Below are positions 34,329 to 43,301 of a DNA stretch of 64,000 nucleotides, piece by piece. A program made the position numbers and the translations under genes. The DNA is from Paenibacillus lutimineralis (GTDB taxonomy: Bacteria; Bacillota; Bacilli; Paenibacillales; Paenibacillaceae): positions 6,067,501-6,131,500 of the forward strand of contig NZ_CP034346.1 of the NCBI RefSeq assembly GCF_003991425.1, read 5' to 3'. Position 1 is the stretch's first letter; each line of letters opens with the position of its first letter. The notes below the pieces were generated by a model. That model was not told the DNA's origin. It made no database searches and saw nothing but the letters and a program-made list of their open reading frames with translations.

Positions 34329-35708
34329 TCATGTATGATTAATAGCATATTGGTTGCGCCCGCTCCGCTTGGCTTCATACATCGCTTCATCGGCCAGGTT
34401 AATCATCTGATCCAGCTCTTCACATCCGTCCGCTGAATAATAGATACCAATGCTTGCTGTCGCCTGAAGCCGATGATGGTTGCAATGAAAAGGTACCGCC
34501 AGGCTGGCATTAATCCGCTGCGCTACTGTACTGGCATGCGTCTCATCACTATTCGTGAGTAAAATCAGAAACTCATCCCCGCCAAGCCGGCAGATCAGAT
34601 CACTCTCTCTGATTTGTCGGGATAGGCGATCGGCAAGCTCCTGTAACAACCTATCCCCGATATGATGCCCATATGTGTCATTGATGTCCTTGAAATTGTC
34701 CAGATCGATAAACATTAATGCCATGTTCATGGCACCTTCACTCCTGTACTGTTTAAGCCGCATATGGAAGTACGCACGATTCGGAAGCCCTGTCAGATCA
34801 TCGTGATACGCCAGATATTCCATATGCTCTTCGCGCTCCTTGCTCTCCGTAATATCAATAAGTACTCCTTCGAGATGGACGAGGTGACCCAGTTCATTCA
34901 GCTGCGGCGTGCCGCGAAGCTGAACCCAGCATATGTCTCCGTTAATTCGTCGCAATCTGCATTCTAGCAAGACCTCTTTCCGATCTATAATCATCTCTTT
35001 CAGAGAGAGCTGTACAAGCGGTAAATCCGCCGGCTCCACAAGCTCAAGTAAAGCACGGAAGTCCGTGAATGTATCTGCTGGTAGACCCGTCAGCCTTGTA
35101 ATCCCGGGTGACAGGCTGAGCCGGGATGAACCCAGATCATAGACCCAGGTCGTAATATCGATATTCTCCAAAATATGATTAATGCTTGTCAGACCGCGCT
35201 CGGATTTGCCCCATCTTCCTTGGACGAGATTGATGAGCACCCATGAGAAGGCTATCACGTACAAGTCGAATATAACTACATAGAGTAGGTCACTGCGCTC
35301 TGATCCTGCGACCATCTCAGCCCCATACAGCACTCTGGACCAATACATGGCAGTTAACAAGTACAGGAGACCCGAGAGCATTACAAGACGGATATCAAGA
35401 TAGATCAAGCTTAACAGCAACGCGAAGCCTAACAGAATGAAGTTGAACGGATTCAATCCGGTGGCCATCAAGGAAAGAAGATACAAATAAGGGGAAGAGA
35501 TCATCAGAAGCATCGCAACCACTGGATAGCGCCGATATAACCCGAGCAGGATCAAGACACTGCCCAGAGCAACGCTAACCGGTATAAGCAAATCGGCAAG
35601 ACTCCCTCCCGTCAGGAGGTGAACACCCAACGATACCGTATAGAAGCCGCTAAGTATTTTTAGCAATATATTATTCTTGAAGTGAACATCATGTACCCTG
35701 TTCATCAT
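34329..35708 (-). CDS. Membrane diguanylate cyclase (helices-PAS-GGDEF)
   Basis: Makes cyclic-di-GMP from two GTP. About 459 residues from the ATG at 35708: five to six helices (about 17-165), a PAS domain with PAC-like end (about 172-290, ending VLIDITESKER), and a GGDEF domain (about 297-455). The domain looks fully active: DDLTGLPNR, MFIDLDNFKDINDTYGH, GGDEF at 376-380, and an intact inhibitory site RESD at 367-370. An open frame from a TTG at 35726 overlaps the GGAGAG ribosome site, so it is not preferred. It converges on the epimerase-fusion operon and is the nearest source of the messenger for the riboswitch and fusion protein. Confidence 0.93.
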   Translation of the reverse strand: MMNRVHDVHFKNNILLKILSGFYTVSLGVHLLTGGSLADLLIPVSVALGSVLILLGLYRRYPVVAMLLMISSPYLYLLSLMATGLNPFNFILLGFALLLSLIYLDIRLVMLSGLLYLLTAMYWSRVLYGAEMVAGSERSDLLYVVIFDLYVIAFSWVLINLVQGRWGKSERGLTSINHILENIDITTWVYDLGSSRLSLSPGITRLTGLPADTFTDFRALLELVEPADLPLVQLSLKEMIIDRKEVLLECRLRRINGDICWVQLRGTPQLNELGHLVHLEGVLIDITESKEREEHMEYLAYHDDLTGLPNRAYFHMRLKQYRSEGAMNMALMFIDLDNFKDINDTYGHHIGDRLLQELADRLSRQIRESDLICRLGGDEFLILLTNSDETHASTVAQRINASLAVPFHCNHHRLQATASIGIYYSADGCEELDQMINLADEAMYEAKRSGRNQYAINHT

Positions 35709-35910
35709 TCGATCCACGCTCTCCAAAAAAATAGTTAAAAAGAACTAGATTCATCTATTTTCCATATTACACCTTCTCTATAGATATAGATACCATTTCC
35801 TGCGAATCCATGCTCTATTCTGCGGATGACACTATTTTTACTTAAATTCAAACACCCTTCGACCAAGACTTAAGTCCCTGATTGGATATCTTCGTAATAA
35901 CATAAATATC

Positions 35911-35938
35911 AAAAAAGACCGCAAGCAGCGGTCTCTTT
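35911..35938 (-). terminator. Intrinsic terminator of the secreted-protein gene 35977-36498
   Basis: On the minus strand GACCGC-TGCTT-GCGGTC followed by six T. Confidence 0.85.
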
Positions 35939-35976
35939 ATGTGAAGTTCACAGATATCGGCTTAAGAAGGCTCAAA

Positions 35977-36498
35977 TCAAGGAATATATTGTTGAACGAT
36001 GGATGTAATCTGACCATTCTCAATCGTAATATGATACGGGAAATTGCTTAAATCAAACAGGTCGCTCTGACCAAAAACATGAATGAATTTCTCCAAACTG
36101 ATGGGTTCATTCCATGATATATCGCTGTCCACTCCGCCGCGGTTATAAATTTGCATCAGCACTTCAGCATTGGGAGCGACAGGATAAATTGCCAGCGTAT
36201 CGTCAGGATTCACGATATAATAGCCATCCAAAGGGCCATCAATACCAGCATCCGGTTCATACTTGGCAAAGGCTTTTTGTGCAGCCTCCCCCTCATACCA
36301 CTCAATGGGATCAACCACAACATGAACGCCACTCTTATCCGAACGAAGCTCATGTATGTACACGGTCTCGGTTTGTGTGCCGGACTTCGCAGTAAACGGT
36401 TTATATGCAGGCTCTGCGGCCTCGGAATTCGAAGCCATCGATGACGACATTACGATAATCAGAAGCAGAGGCATCACCAACAAAGCAAGTTTCTTCAT
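35977..36498 (-). CDS. Secreted protein of unknown function
   Basis: About 173 residues with a signal peptide (MKKLALLVMPLLLIIVMSS, cleavage probably near SEAAEP). The mature domain contains VYIHELRSDKSGVHVVVDPIEWYEGEAA, DGYYIVNPDDTLAIYPVAP and a C-terminal FPYHITIENGQITSIVQQY. This layout (short beta strands, WYEG-xAA, DGYYI-N) recurs in small exported proteins of Bacillus and Paenibacillus as far as I recall, without known function. The ATG at 36498 lies nine bases after AAAAGGTGG. It has its own terminator, and an inverted repeat lies just upstream. Confidence 0.8.
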   Translation of the reverse strand: MKKLALLVMPLLLIIVMSSSMASNSEAAEPAYKPFTAKSGTQTETVYIHELRSDKSGVHVVVDPIEWYEGEAAQKAFAKYEPDAGIDGPLDGYYIVNPDDTLAIYPVAPNAEVLMQIYNRGGVDSDISWNEPISLEKFIHVFGQSDLFDLSNFPYHITIENGQITSIVQQYIP

Positions 36499-36528
36499 GT
36501 TTCTCAACCACCTTTTCCAGTTCGAAAC

Positions 36529-36544
36529 AGTAACCTACGTTACT
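36529..36544 (-). promoter_or_regulatory. Inverted repeat upstream of the secreted-protein gene
   Basis: AGTAAC-CTAC-GTTACT, a perfect six-base palindrome with four-base spacer, 31 bases before the ATG. The shape fits a dimeric repressor or activator site; the regulator is unknown. Confidence 0.4.
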
Positions 36545-36754
36545 ATCTCCATTATATTACTTAGGGGAGAAAAAGGATCACAACAAAGTTTAAAAGGGGT
36601 GACAAAATCTTAATTCCCTCCTCCATGCGCCTTCACCAAAATATGTTCTTTAAATTCTTAAAAAAAAATTTAGGGAAATTCGTCCTATCTTCTGGTACAT
36701 TTGAAATAGTTCAAAGGATACATATACAAAATATGGGAAAAAGGAGTTCTTAGC

Positions 36755-37501
36755 ATGAGCAGTAAACAACCCTCCACCAAAGTTGCCTTGATCACCGGGG
36801 CAAGCCGGGGAATCGGAAAAGCCATCGCACTTGAATTCGCAAAGGCTGGAATCCATGTCCTGATTAACTACTATGGGGACGACAAAGAAGCGCTTGATGT
36901 TAAGCATCAGGCAGAAAACTACGGCGTTCAAGCAGAAATATTCCATGGCGATGTTAGCGATCCGCAGCAAGTACAGCAGATGTTCGCCGAGCTTGATCGC
37001 TTATTCGGCAAGATCGATATACTTGTTAATAATGCCGGAATTGCGAAGACCGCCAAAATTACCGAGATGACCCATGAGGAATGGGATCGGATGATCCGCA
37101 TTCATTTATATGGTGCCTTTTATACTTCGCAGGAAGCTGCCCGCCGGATGCTACCGCAGAAATCAGGCAAGATCATTAACGTAACCTCTGATCTGGCTAG
37201 CCAGGGCGCAGCCGAACTGTCGCACTATGCAGCCGCCAAAGGCGGTGTTACTGCTCTGACCAAATCATTGGCCCGCGAGCTGGCACCTTATATTCATGTT
37301 AACGCAGTTGCGCCTGGAGGTACTTTCACGGATGTCCGCTCTTCGCTTGAGGAGAGTCATAACAACTCCCGCTATTTGCTGGGACGTCTGGCATTCCCTC
37401 AGGAAATCGCCAAGTCTGTTCTCTTCCTCGCTTCGGATGACGCTAGCATGTTCACTGGCCAAATTCTAGGAGCAAATGGCGGCAGCGTCATGAACGGATA
37501 A
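36755..37501 (+). CDS. Short-chain dehydrogenase/reductase, FabG-like
   Basis: 248 residues of classical SDR fold. TGASRGIG (14-21) binds NADP(H), NNAGIA (92-97) stabilises the fold, and the catalytic set is S145, Y158 and K162 (VTSDLASQ, HYAAAKGG). The end FTGQILGANGGSVMNG is typical of 3-oxoacyl-ACP reductase relatives. Ketone or alcohol substrate cannot be told; the main fatty-acid FabG usually sits in a fab/acp cluster, which is not the case here, so this is more likely an accessory reductase. AAAGGAG precedes the ATG. Terminator follows. Confidence 0.87.
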   Translation: MSSKQPSTKVALITGASRGIGKAIALEFAKAGIHVLINYYGDDKEALDVKHQAENYGVQAEIFHGDVSDPQQVQQMFAELDRLFGKIDILVNNAGIAKTAKITEMTHEEWDRMIRIHLYGAFYTSQEAARRMLPQKSGKIINVTSDLASQGAAELSHYAAAKGGVTALTKSLARELAPYIHVNAVAPGGTFTDVRSSLEESHNNSRYLLGRLAFPQEIAKSVLFLASDDASMFTGQILGANGGSVMNG

Positions 37502-37524
37502 TGTATTAAGATCAGTTACCATCA

Positions 37525-37568
37525 CACCTCTTGAGCCGCTCTTAGAAGCGGTTTTGGAGGTGTTTTTT
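37525..37568 (+). terminator. Intrinsic terminator after the FabG-like gene
   Basis: CACCTC-TTGAGCCGCT-CTTAG-AAGCGG-TTTTG-GAGGTG followed by six T. Confidence 0.88.
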
Positions 37569-37635
37569 GGATGAATCCCCTTAAGCATCCTTATCTTATT
37601 CACCGTTGCCCTGGATTAACGAGGTAAAGCAGATG

Positions 37636-37671
37636 TTTGAAACGTTCACAAATCCGTAATAAATTTATAAT
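37636..37671 (+). promoter_or_regulatory. Candidate promoter and CcpA-like site of alanine dehydrogenase
   Basis: TATAAT at 37666-37671 lies 35 bases before the start codon. TTTGAAACGTTCACA (37636-37650) matches the cre consensus WTGNAANCGNWNNCW except at one position and overlaps the expected -35 area. Confidence 0.4.
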
Positions 37672-37705
37672 AGAAGGACAATTTAGCGGGAAGGAAGTAA
37701 TAATT

Positions 37706-38821
37706 ATGCGCGTAGGAATTCCCAAAGAGATTAAAAATAACGAGAATCGAGTGGGCATTACACCTGCTGGAGTGAAGACGCTCGTTAATGCCGGACATGA
37801 GGTTGCCGTAGAGAAGTCCGCTGGACTCGGCAGCGGCTTCAGTGATGAAGAATATCGGACTCACGGAGCAGTCATCATGGATCAAGCTGCAGATGTATGG
37901 AATTTTGCAGAAATGATCATGAAAGTAAAGGAGCCGCTGCTTGAAGAATATAGCTTCTTCCGAGAAGGCTTAATTCTGTTCACTTATCTTCACCTTGCTC
38001 CTGAGCCGGAACTGACCAAGACGTTGTTATCCCAGAAAGTACGGGCCGTTGCCTATGAAACCGTGCAATTAAATGACGGCTCATTGCCACTGCTCACTCC
38101 AATGAGTGAAGTAGCTGGTCGAATGGCTGTACAGATTGGTGCACAGTTCCTCGAGAAGCCTTATGGCGGCAAAGGGGTGCTGCTTGGTGGGGTGCCCGGC
38201 GTACAGCAGGCTGAGGTCGTCATCATTGGCGGCGGGGTCGTCGGTACAAATGCAGCCAAGGTTGCGCTGGGCATGGGAGCTCATGTGACTCTGCTGGATC
38301 TCAACGCTAACCGATTAAGATATTTGGATGATATTTTTGAGGGAAAGGTCGCTACGCTTATGTCCGATTCATACCATATCGAACAGGCGGTAATCAAAGC
38401 AGACCTCGTAATCGGAGCAGTGCTTATTCCAGGCTCCAGAGCACCGAAGTTGGTAAAGGATTATATGGTTCAGCAGATGTCAGAAGGCTCTGTTATTGTC
38501 GATGTCGCGATTGATCAAGGCGGTTCAATTGAGACGATCGACCGCGTCACGACACATGCCGATCCAACTTATGTGAAGCATGGCGTCGTCCATTATGCCG
38601 TTGCCAATATGCCGGGAGCCGTCGCTCGTACGTCGACGCTCGCCTTAACGAATGTAACGATCCCCTACGCGCTGAGGATAGCTAATCAAGGGCTGGAGGC
38701 CTGCGCCAAGCTCCTCCCTGAAGTTGCAAAAGGCATCAACGTCTACGACGGTCATATTACGAATGCGGGCGTAGCCGACAGTCTCGGGTATCCATATACC
38801 AAGATCGAGGAATTGTTCTAA
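37706..38821 (+). CDS. ald: Alanine dehydrogenase
   Basis: NAD-dependent conversion of L-alanine to pyruvate and ammonia, used in nitrogen and carbon supply and during sporulation. 371 residues from the ATG at 37706 ([22 protein letters not shown]), the family's standard start, behind AAGGAAG; the frame is open for 23 more codons upstream but they do not match the family. Conserved parts: [15 protein letters not shown] with the catalytic His, [11 protein letters not shown], the NAD site [30 protein letters not shown] and [11 protein letters not shown]. Length and order are as in Bacillus Ald. Confidence 0.96.
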   Translation: MRVGIPKEIKNNENRVGITPAGVKTLVNAGHEVAVEKSAGLGSGFSDEEYRTHGAVIMDQAADVWNFAEMIMKVKEPLLEEYSFFREGLILFTYLHLAPEPELTKTLLSQKVRAVAYETVQLNDGSLPLLTPMSEVAGRMAVQIGAQFLEKPYGGKGVLLGGVPGVQQAEVVIIGGGVVGTNAAKVALGMGAHVTLLDLNANRLRYLDDIFEGKVATLMSDSYHIEQAVIKADLVIGAVLIPGSRAPKLVKDYMVQQMSEGSVIVDVAIDQGGSIETIDRVTTHADPTYVKHGVVHYAVANMPGAVARTSTLALTNVTIPYALRIANQGLEACAKLLPEVAKGINVYDGHITNAGVADSLGYPYTKIEELF

Positions 38822-38843
38822 CCTCTACCACGGTCATTACTGA

Positions 38844-38880
38844 CGTTCAGGCAGCAGATGCTTATCTGCTTGCCTGAACG
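38844..38880 (+). other. Strong hairpin after ald without a T run
   Basis: CGTTCAGGCA-GCAGAT pairs with ATCTGC-TTGCCTGAACG (one bulge). Because no T run follows, it is more likely an mRNA 3' end stabiliser or an imperfect terminator. Confidence 0.5.
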
Positions 38881-38940
38881 CTCATCAACCCTCCCCCTTT
38901 TGGATCAGTCTGGGCTATGATATATTAGTTATATAGTTAT

Positions 38941-38956
38941 ATACCCTACTGGGTAT
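38941..38956 (+). promoter_or_regulatory. CsoR-family-like palindrome upstream of the LLM oxidoreductase gene
   Basis: ATACCCTACTGGGTAT is a perfect six-base palindrome with a four-base centre and resembles the TACCC-xxxx-GGGTA operators of CsoR/CstR-family repressors. It overlaps a possible -10 box TATACT (38953-38958). No csoR-like gene is in this window. Confidence 0.45.
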
Positions 38957-39015
38957 ACTATTTAGAAGAAGTTCTACTCTTAATAATATTCCTAATCTCA
39001 GGAGGGATTGATTTC

Positions 39016-40068
39016 ATGACGGAACGAATAGATATCCACTCAGCATCACAATCGACAAGCTTATCCGAGATTCCCTTCTCCATACTGGATCTCGCTCCAA
39101 TTACGGTTGACAGCACAGCAGCTCAATCATTGAAAAATACGTTAGACCTTGCACAGCATGCTGAGGAATGGGGTTATACTCGCTACTGGCTCGCTGAGCA
39201 CCATGGCATGCCCGGGATCGCCAGCTCGGCGACATCCCTCGTCATCGGCTATGTGGCCGGAGGTACCAAGACGATTCGCGTCGGCTCAGGTGGAATTATG
39301 CTCCCTAACCATGCCCCATTGGTCATTGCCGAGCAATTCGGTACCCTCGAATCACTGTATCCTGGCCGCATCGACCTCGGCTTAGGCAGAGCGCCCGGCT
39401 CCGACCAGCTTACCTCCTTCGCTCTACGGCGCGGGGCTGGCAGCGATGGACAGGATTTCCCGCAACGGCTGCGAGAGCTGCGCGGTTACTTCAAGCCTGA
39501 TTCCCAGTCATCGCTGCGTGTTCGAGCCATTCCTGGAGAAGGGCTCGATATTCCAATCTGGCTGCTCGGCTCCAGCGGCTTCAGTGCCAGGTTATCTGCA
39601 GAACAAGGCTTGCCCTTTGCATTTGCCAGTCATTTCGCCCCGGATTATCTGTTGGCAGCCCTAGAACTATATCGCAATCAGTTCACGCCTTCGGAGACGT
39701 TATCTGCACCTTACGCCATGATTGGAGTAAATGTCGTCGTTGCCGATACCGATGCCGAAGCCGAGCGGCTCGCCACATCACAGGCTCAACAATTTCTTAG
39801 CCTGATTCGCAATCGTCCTGGTCAATTGCGGCCTCCCGTGGATGATATGGATTCGATCTGGACTGCCCATGAGAAGGCGCTCTTCGAGAAGCAACGCGCT
39901 TATGCAGCTGTCGGCTCACCCGATACAGTACGGCAGCGCCTGAACGATATTTGGCAAGAGACAAGGGCCGATGAGATGATCGTGGCCTCGCAAATCTATG
40001 ACCATTCTGCCCGCCTGCGCTCGTATGAGCTGCTTGCTCACGAAGTCATTGGTCTGAAACAACAATAA
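39016..40068 (+). CDS. LLM-class flavin-dependent oxidoreductase (luciferase-like)
   Basis: 350 residues of the bacterial-luciferase TIM-barrel fold in the single-component group: FSILDLAPI near the start, [64 protein letters not shown], and [30 protein letters not shown]. These oxidise or reduce small organic or sulfur compounds with reduced flavin; the substrate is unknown. AGGAGGG precedes the ATG. Flanked by a CsoR-like palindrome upstream and a strong terminator downstream, so it is a single-gene unit. Confidence 0.9.
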   Translation: MTERIDIHSASQSTSLSEIPFSILDLAPITVDSTAAQSLKNTLDLAQHAEEWGYTRYWLAEHHGMPGIASSATSLVIGYVAGGTKTIRVGSGGIMLPNHAPLVIAEQFGTLESLYPGRIDLGLGRAPGSDQLTSFALRRGAGSDGQDFPQRLRELRGYFKPDSQSSLRVRAIPGEGLDIPIWLLGSSGFSARLSAEQGLPFAFASHFAPDYLLAALELYRNQFTPSETLSAPYAMIGVNVVVADTDAEAERLATSQAQQFLSLIRNRPGQLRPPVDDMDSIWTAHEKALFEKQRAYAAVGSPDTVRQRLNDIWQETRADEMIVASQIYDHSARLRSYELLAHEVIGLKQQ

Positions 40069-40096
40069 TCCTATACCTTTTAAGCAGCTATACAGA

Positions 40097-40142
40097 GATG
40101 AACGAGCCTCCGCCTGATCCGGCAGAGGCTCGTTCATCTTTT
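40097..40142 (+). terminator. Intrinsic terminator after the LLM oxidoreductase gene
   Basis: GATGAACGAGCCTC-GCC pairs with GGC-GAGGCTCGTTCATC, followed by TTTT. Confidence 0.88.
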
Positions 40143-40320
40143 CCCGATAAAAAAACGTATAATATCAAATATAAATCGTGATCTTTCAAAATCTTTTCCT
40201 GCTCTAAGTATGATAGTATGAAATTTAAGAGGTTAGAGCATTTCCGTGTCATTACATATTCAAGATGTTGCCCATTGTTAGCCATTCTATCTGATTATCA
40301 AGAAGGAGGCATTCTTCGTT

Positions 40321-41175
40321 ATGAGCCTATTACCCAAACATACTTCTCTAGATGGAAAGACGGCCGTCATTACAGGCGGCTCCGGTATACTCTGCCAAGC
40401 CATGGCTCTTGAACTCGCACGGCAAGGCGTAAAGGTTGCAATTCTTAACCGCACCCGGGAAAAGGGCGAACAGATCGTTGCCCAGATTACAGCCCAAGGA
40501 GGGGCCGCGATTGCCGTATCGTGCGACGTTATTGATGAGGACAGTGTAAGACGTGCAGAGCAAGAAGTAACCCGCCAATTTGGACCTTGCGATATCCTGA
40601 TCAACGGCGCTGGCGGCAATCAGCCTAGTGCGAACACGACAAATGAGACTTATCGTGAAGAGGATCTGGCGGACGCTAATGTGACGAGCTTCTTCGATCT
40701 GAGCTTCTCCGGTGTACGCAAGGTATTCGATCTCAATTTCGTCGGTACCCTAATTCCGACGCAAATCTTCGCCCGGGGTATGATCAATCGTCCCGGGGCG
40801 ACGATCCTGAATATCTCTTCTATGAGCTCTTATAGCCCGATGACCAAAGTACCTGCATACAGCGCAGCCAAGGCTGCGATCAACAACTTCACCCAGTGGT
40901 TGGCCGTTCATCTGGCGGATGCTGGAATTCGCGTTAACTCGGTAGCGCCTGGGTTCTTCCTGACAGAACAGAACCGTGATCTGTTGACCAACAAGGACGG
41001 ATCGCTTACTGAACGTTCCCATAAGATTATTACGCACACACCTATGCGCCGCTTCGGTGTTCCTGAGGATCTACTCGGTACGATGCTATGGCTGGTCGAT
41101 CAGGATACATCAGGCTTCGTAACCGGAACAGTTATTCCGGTTGACGGCGGATTCATGGCCTACTCTGGAGTATAA
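40321..41175 (+). CDS. uxuB: D-mannonate oxidoreductase (SDR type, UxuB/YjmF-like)
   Basis: NAD-dependent interconversion of D-fructuronate and D-mannonate in glucuronate breakdown. 284 residues of SDR fold: [13 protein letters not shown] cofactor loop, NGAGGN, and catalytic Y180/K184 in YSAAKAAI. The long insert after [11 protein letters not shown] ([18 protein letters not shown]) and the C terminus [19 protein letters not shown] then [18 protein letters not shown] are specific to the YjmF-type mannonate oxidoreductases. No uxuA or uxaC gene is next to it. AAGGAGG precedes the ATG. A sugar importer follows on the other strand. Confidence 0.88.
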   Translation: MSLLPKHTSLDGKTAVITGGSGILCQAMALELARQGVKVAILNRTREKGEQIVAQITAQGGAAIAVSCDVIDEDSVRRAEQEVTRQFGPCDILINGAGGNQPSANTTNETYREEDLADANVTSFFDLSFSGVRKVFDLNFVGTLIPTQIFARGMINRPGATILNISSMSSYSPMTKVPAYSAAKAAINNFTQWLAVHLADAGIRVNSVAPGFFLTEQNRDLLTNKDGSLTERSHKIITHTPMRRFGVPEDLLGTMLWLVDQDTSGFVTGTVIPVDGGFMAYSGV

Positions 41176-41187
41176 TCCTCTCATAGC

Positions 41188-41233
41188 AAGAACCTTCAAA
41201 TCAGCAATGCGCTGAATTTGAAGGTTCTTTTTT
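41188..41233 (+). terminator. Intrinsic terminator between uxuB and the sugar importer
   Basis: AAGAACCTTCAAATTCAGC-type stem: AAGAACCTTCAAATCAGC pairs with GCTGAATTTGAAGGTTCTT, then six T. The A-rich 5' side is short, so it mainly serves the plus strand. Confidence 0.87.
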
Positions 41234-41298
41234 ACGAACATATATATTGTTCTCTAGCCTCGGACCAACCTAGCGATGCGCTCATAGGCTGCAGTTAT

Positions 41299-42258
41299 CT
41301 ATTCTTTGACACTACCCACGTTGAGACCAACCACAAAATACTTCTGCATGAACGGATACACGAGAAGAATCGGTACAGAAGCGACCACCGTTACTGCTGC
41401 CCGAATGGACAATGGTGTAACCATCGACGCTGCAGCTTCCCTCGTCATTCCTGCTCCTGCAGCTACCGCTGGATTGTTGTTCGCATTCATACTGGATGAG
41501 AGCAGCTTCATCAATTCATATTGCAAGGTACTAAGTTCCTGCCTCGAAGAGGTGTAGATGAATGCATCAAACCAGGAGTTCCACGCCCCCACGGCCACAA
41601 ACAAAGCAATCGTAGCCAATACGGGCTTACAGAGCGGAAATATGATACGTATAAAGATTTTAAATTCGCCCGCCCCATCAATTCTCGCTGACTCGATCAA
41701 ACTTTCTGGAATTGTCCCGATATAAGTACGGATAACAATCATATTAAAGGCACTGATCATTGAAGGTATTACATACACCCAAAATGTATTAATCAAGTGA
41801 AGCTCTTTCATCAGGAAGTATCCTGGAATCAAACCGGCGTTAAAGTACATCGTTAAGATAAATATCAGTGTAATCGGTTTGCGGAACACGTATTCCCGAC
41901 GGCTTAGCGTATAAGCAAGCATCGTCGTCAGGAATAAGTTCAGCACTGTCGAGAGCACCGTTCTTGCCACAGAGATCCAAAATGCATTGTAGATCGTACC
42001 TGAAGCGAAGACAGCTTTGTAGTTCTGCCATGTGAACTCCCGAGGCCACAAGTAGATTCCACCGCGGATCGTATCATTCCCTGCGTTCAGGGATACGACA
42101 ATCGTATTCAGGAACGGATACAGGGTAACAATGACAAGCACAATCATGAAAATAGCATTCAAAGTATTAAATACAATGGGCTCGATACTTCCTCTTCTGA
42201 TTCTTTTATTCACTGCGGCAGCAGATGCTGGCCCAGGGGTGATGGTTGGGTTCGCCAT
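41299..42258 (-). CDS. Carbohydrate ABC importer, permease (LplC/YtcP type)
   Basis: 319 residues, six helices, MalG-like. The EAA loop reads IPESLIESARIDGAGEFKIFIRIIFPLCKPVL, the contact to the ATPase. The C terminus ends KYFVVGLNVGSVKE, the common tail of LplC/YtcP permeases. It works with the 42261 permease and the 43302 binding protein. No ATPase gene is in the cluster, as usual for this family, where a shared MsmX-type ATPase serves several importers. Two bases separate it from the partner permease gene. Substrate probably an oligosaccharide or sugar-acid oligomer, not determinable here. Confidence 0.92.
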   Translation of the reverse strand: MANPTITPGPASAAAVNKRIRRGSIEPIVFNTLNAIFMIVLVIVTLYPFLNTIVVSLNAGNDTIRGGIYLWPREFTWQNYKAVFASGTIYNAFWISVARTVLSTVLNLFLTTMLAYTLSRREYVFRKPITLIFILTMYFNAGLIPGYFLMKELHLINTFWVYVIPSMISAFNMIVIRTYIGTIPESLIESARIDGAGEFKIFIRIIFPLCKPVLATIALFVAVGAWNSWFDAFIYTSSRQELSTLQYELMKLLSSSMNANNNPAVAAGAGMTREAAASMVTPLSIRAAVTVVASVPILLVYPFMQKYFVVGLNVGSVKE

Positions 42259-42260
42259 AA

Positions 42261-43220
42261 CTATAACAGCCTCTCTTCCCCTAGCCGTTTCGCGATCCAG
42301 TTGGCAAATAGCAGCATCGTCACGCTAACGACCGTTTTAAATATACCGGCAGCAGTGGCTAATGAATAATTGCCTTGAGCAAGCCCGTATTTCAACACGA
42401 AGATATCGATTGTCTGCGACCAATCCACAACAAGCCCGTTGCCCAACAGATATTGAACTTCAAAGCCGGCTTCCAGGATGTGACCGATGGACATGATCAG
42501 CAAGATGATAATCGTAGGCTTTATGCCTGGCAAAGTAACGTGAAACATTTTACGGTAACGGCTGGCTCCATCGATTTCAGCAGCTTCATACAGCGCCGGA
42601 TCGATCGATGCCATAGCAGCCAAATATATAATCGTATTCCAGCCAACTTCCTTCCACACATGCGAGGCTCCGACAATCCCCCAGAAATATTTCCCATCAC
42701 TGAGCCATTGAATCGGCTCTTTAATAAGATGCAGCTTAAGCAGAACATCATTAACGATTCCGTCGGAAGCCAGTGATGTCGCTACAATCCCGGTAACGAT
42801 AATCCAAGACAGAAAGTGTGGAAGATATGAAATCGTCTGTACCGTTCTTTTCCAGAATACTTTTCTGATCTCATTCAGTAATAGAGCGAGAATAATCGCA
42901 GTTACAAATCCAAGAATGAGGTTTATTACACTCATCGCAAGCGTGTTGCGCAGCACCTGCAAGAAGCTATCGTCTTTAAACAAGAATTCAAAATGCTTGA
43001 ATCCTACCCATTTCTGATCACTGAAGCTCTTAGCCGGTTTGTAGTCCTGAAAAGCCATTGTCCAGCCCCAAATCGGAACGTAGGCGAATAATACAATGTA
43101 AGCCAGCAGAGGTACTGACATGTAAATCAGCTGTCTCTGGTCCTTAATGAGTGACCAAGTCATTTTCTTATGTTTCTTAGGCTTTCGGACGGTACGGCCA
43201 TTTCTCAAGGTCTCTTCCAT
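42261..43220 (-). CDS. Carbohydrate ABC importer, permease (LplB/YteP type)
   Basis: 319 residues, six helices, MalF-like but without the extra periplasmic domain. After a basic N terminus (RTVRKPKKHKK), the first helix region is LIYMSVPLLAYIVLF then YVPIWGWTMAFQDYKP, diagnostic of the LplB/YteP group. The EAA loop is DPALYEAAEIDGASRYRKMFHVTLPGIKPTI. GGGGAG lies nine bases before the ATG. Co-transcribed with the binding protein upstream and LplC-type permease downstream. Confidence 0.92.
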   Translation of the reverse strand: MEETLRNGRTVRKPKKHKKMTWSLIKDQRQLIYMSVPLLAYIVLFAYVPIWGWTMAFQDYKPAKSFSDQKWVGFKHFEFLFKDDSFLQVLRNTLAMSVINLILGFVTAIILALLLNEIRKVFWKRTVQTISYLPHFLSWIIVTGIVATSLASDGIVNDVLLKLHLIKEPIQWLSDGKYFWGIVGASHVWKEVGWNTIIYLAAMASIDPALYEAAEIDGASRYRKMFHVTLPGIKPTIIILLIMSIGHILEAGFEVQYLLGNGLVVDWSQTIDIFVLKYGLAQGNYSLATAAGIFKTVVSVTMLLFANWIAKRLGEERLL

Positions 43221-43301
43221 AAGTTTGTTCTCCCCAAAACCTATATTTCGGAAAAGGAAGGCAGGATGCCTTCCTTCTCCGATTCATGCACCTATACCAC
43301 C

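Noticed and set aside
33572..34390. Minus-strand open frame of 272 codons
   Set aside because: Shadow of the second FemAB-like gene; no ribosome site and no family motifs.
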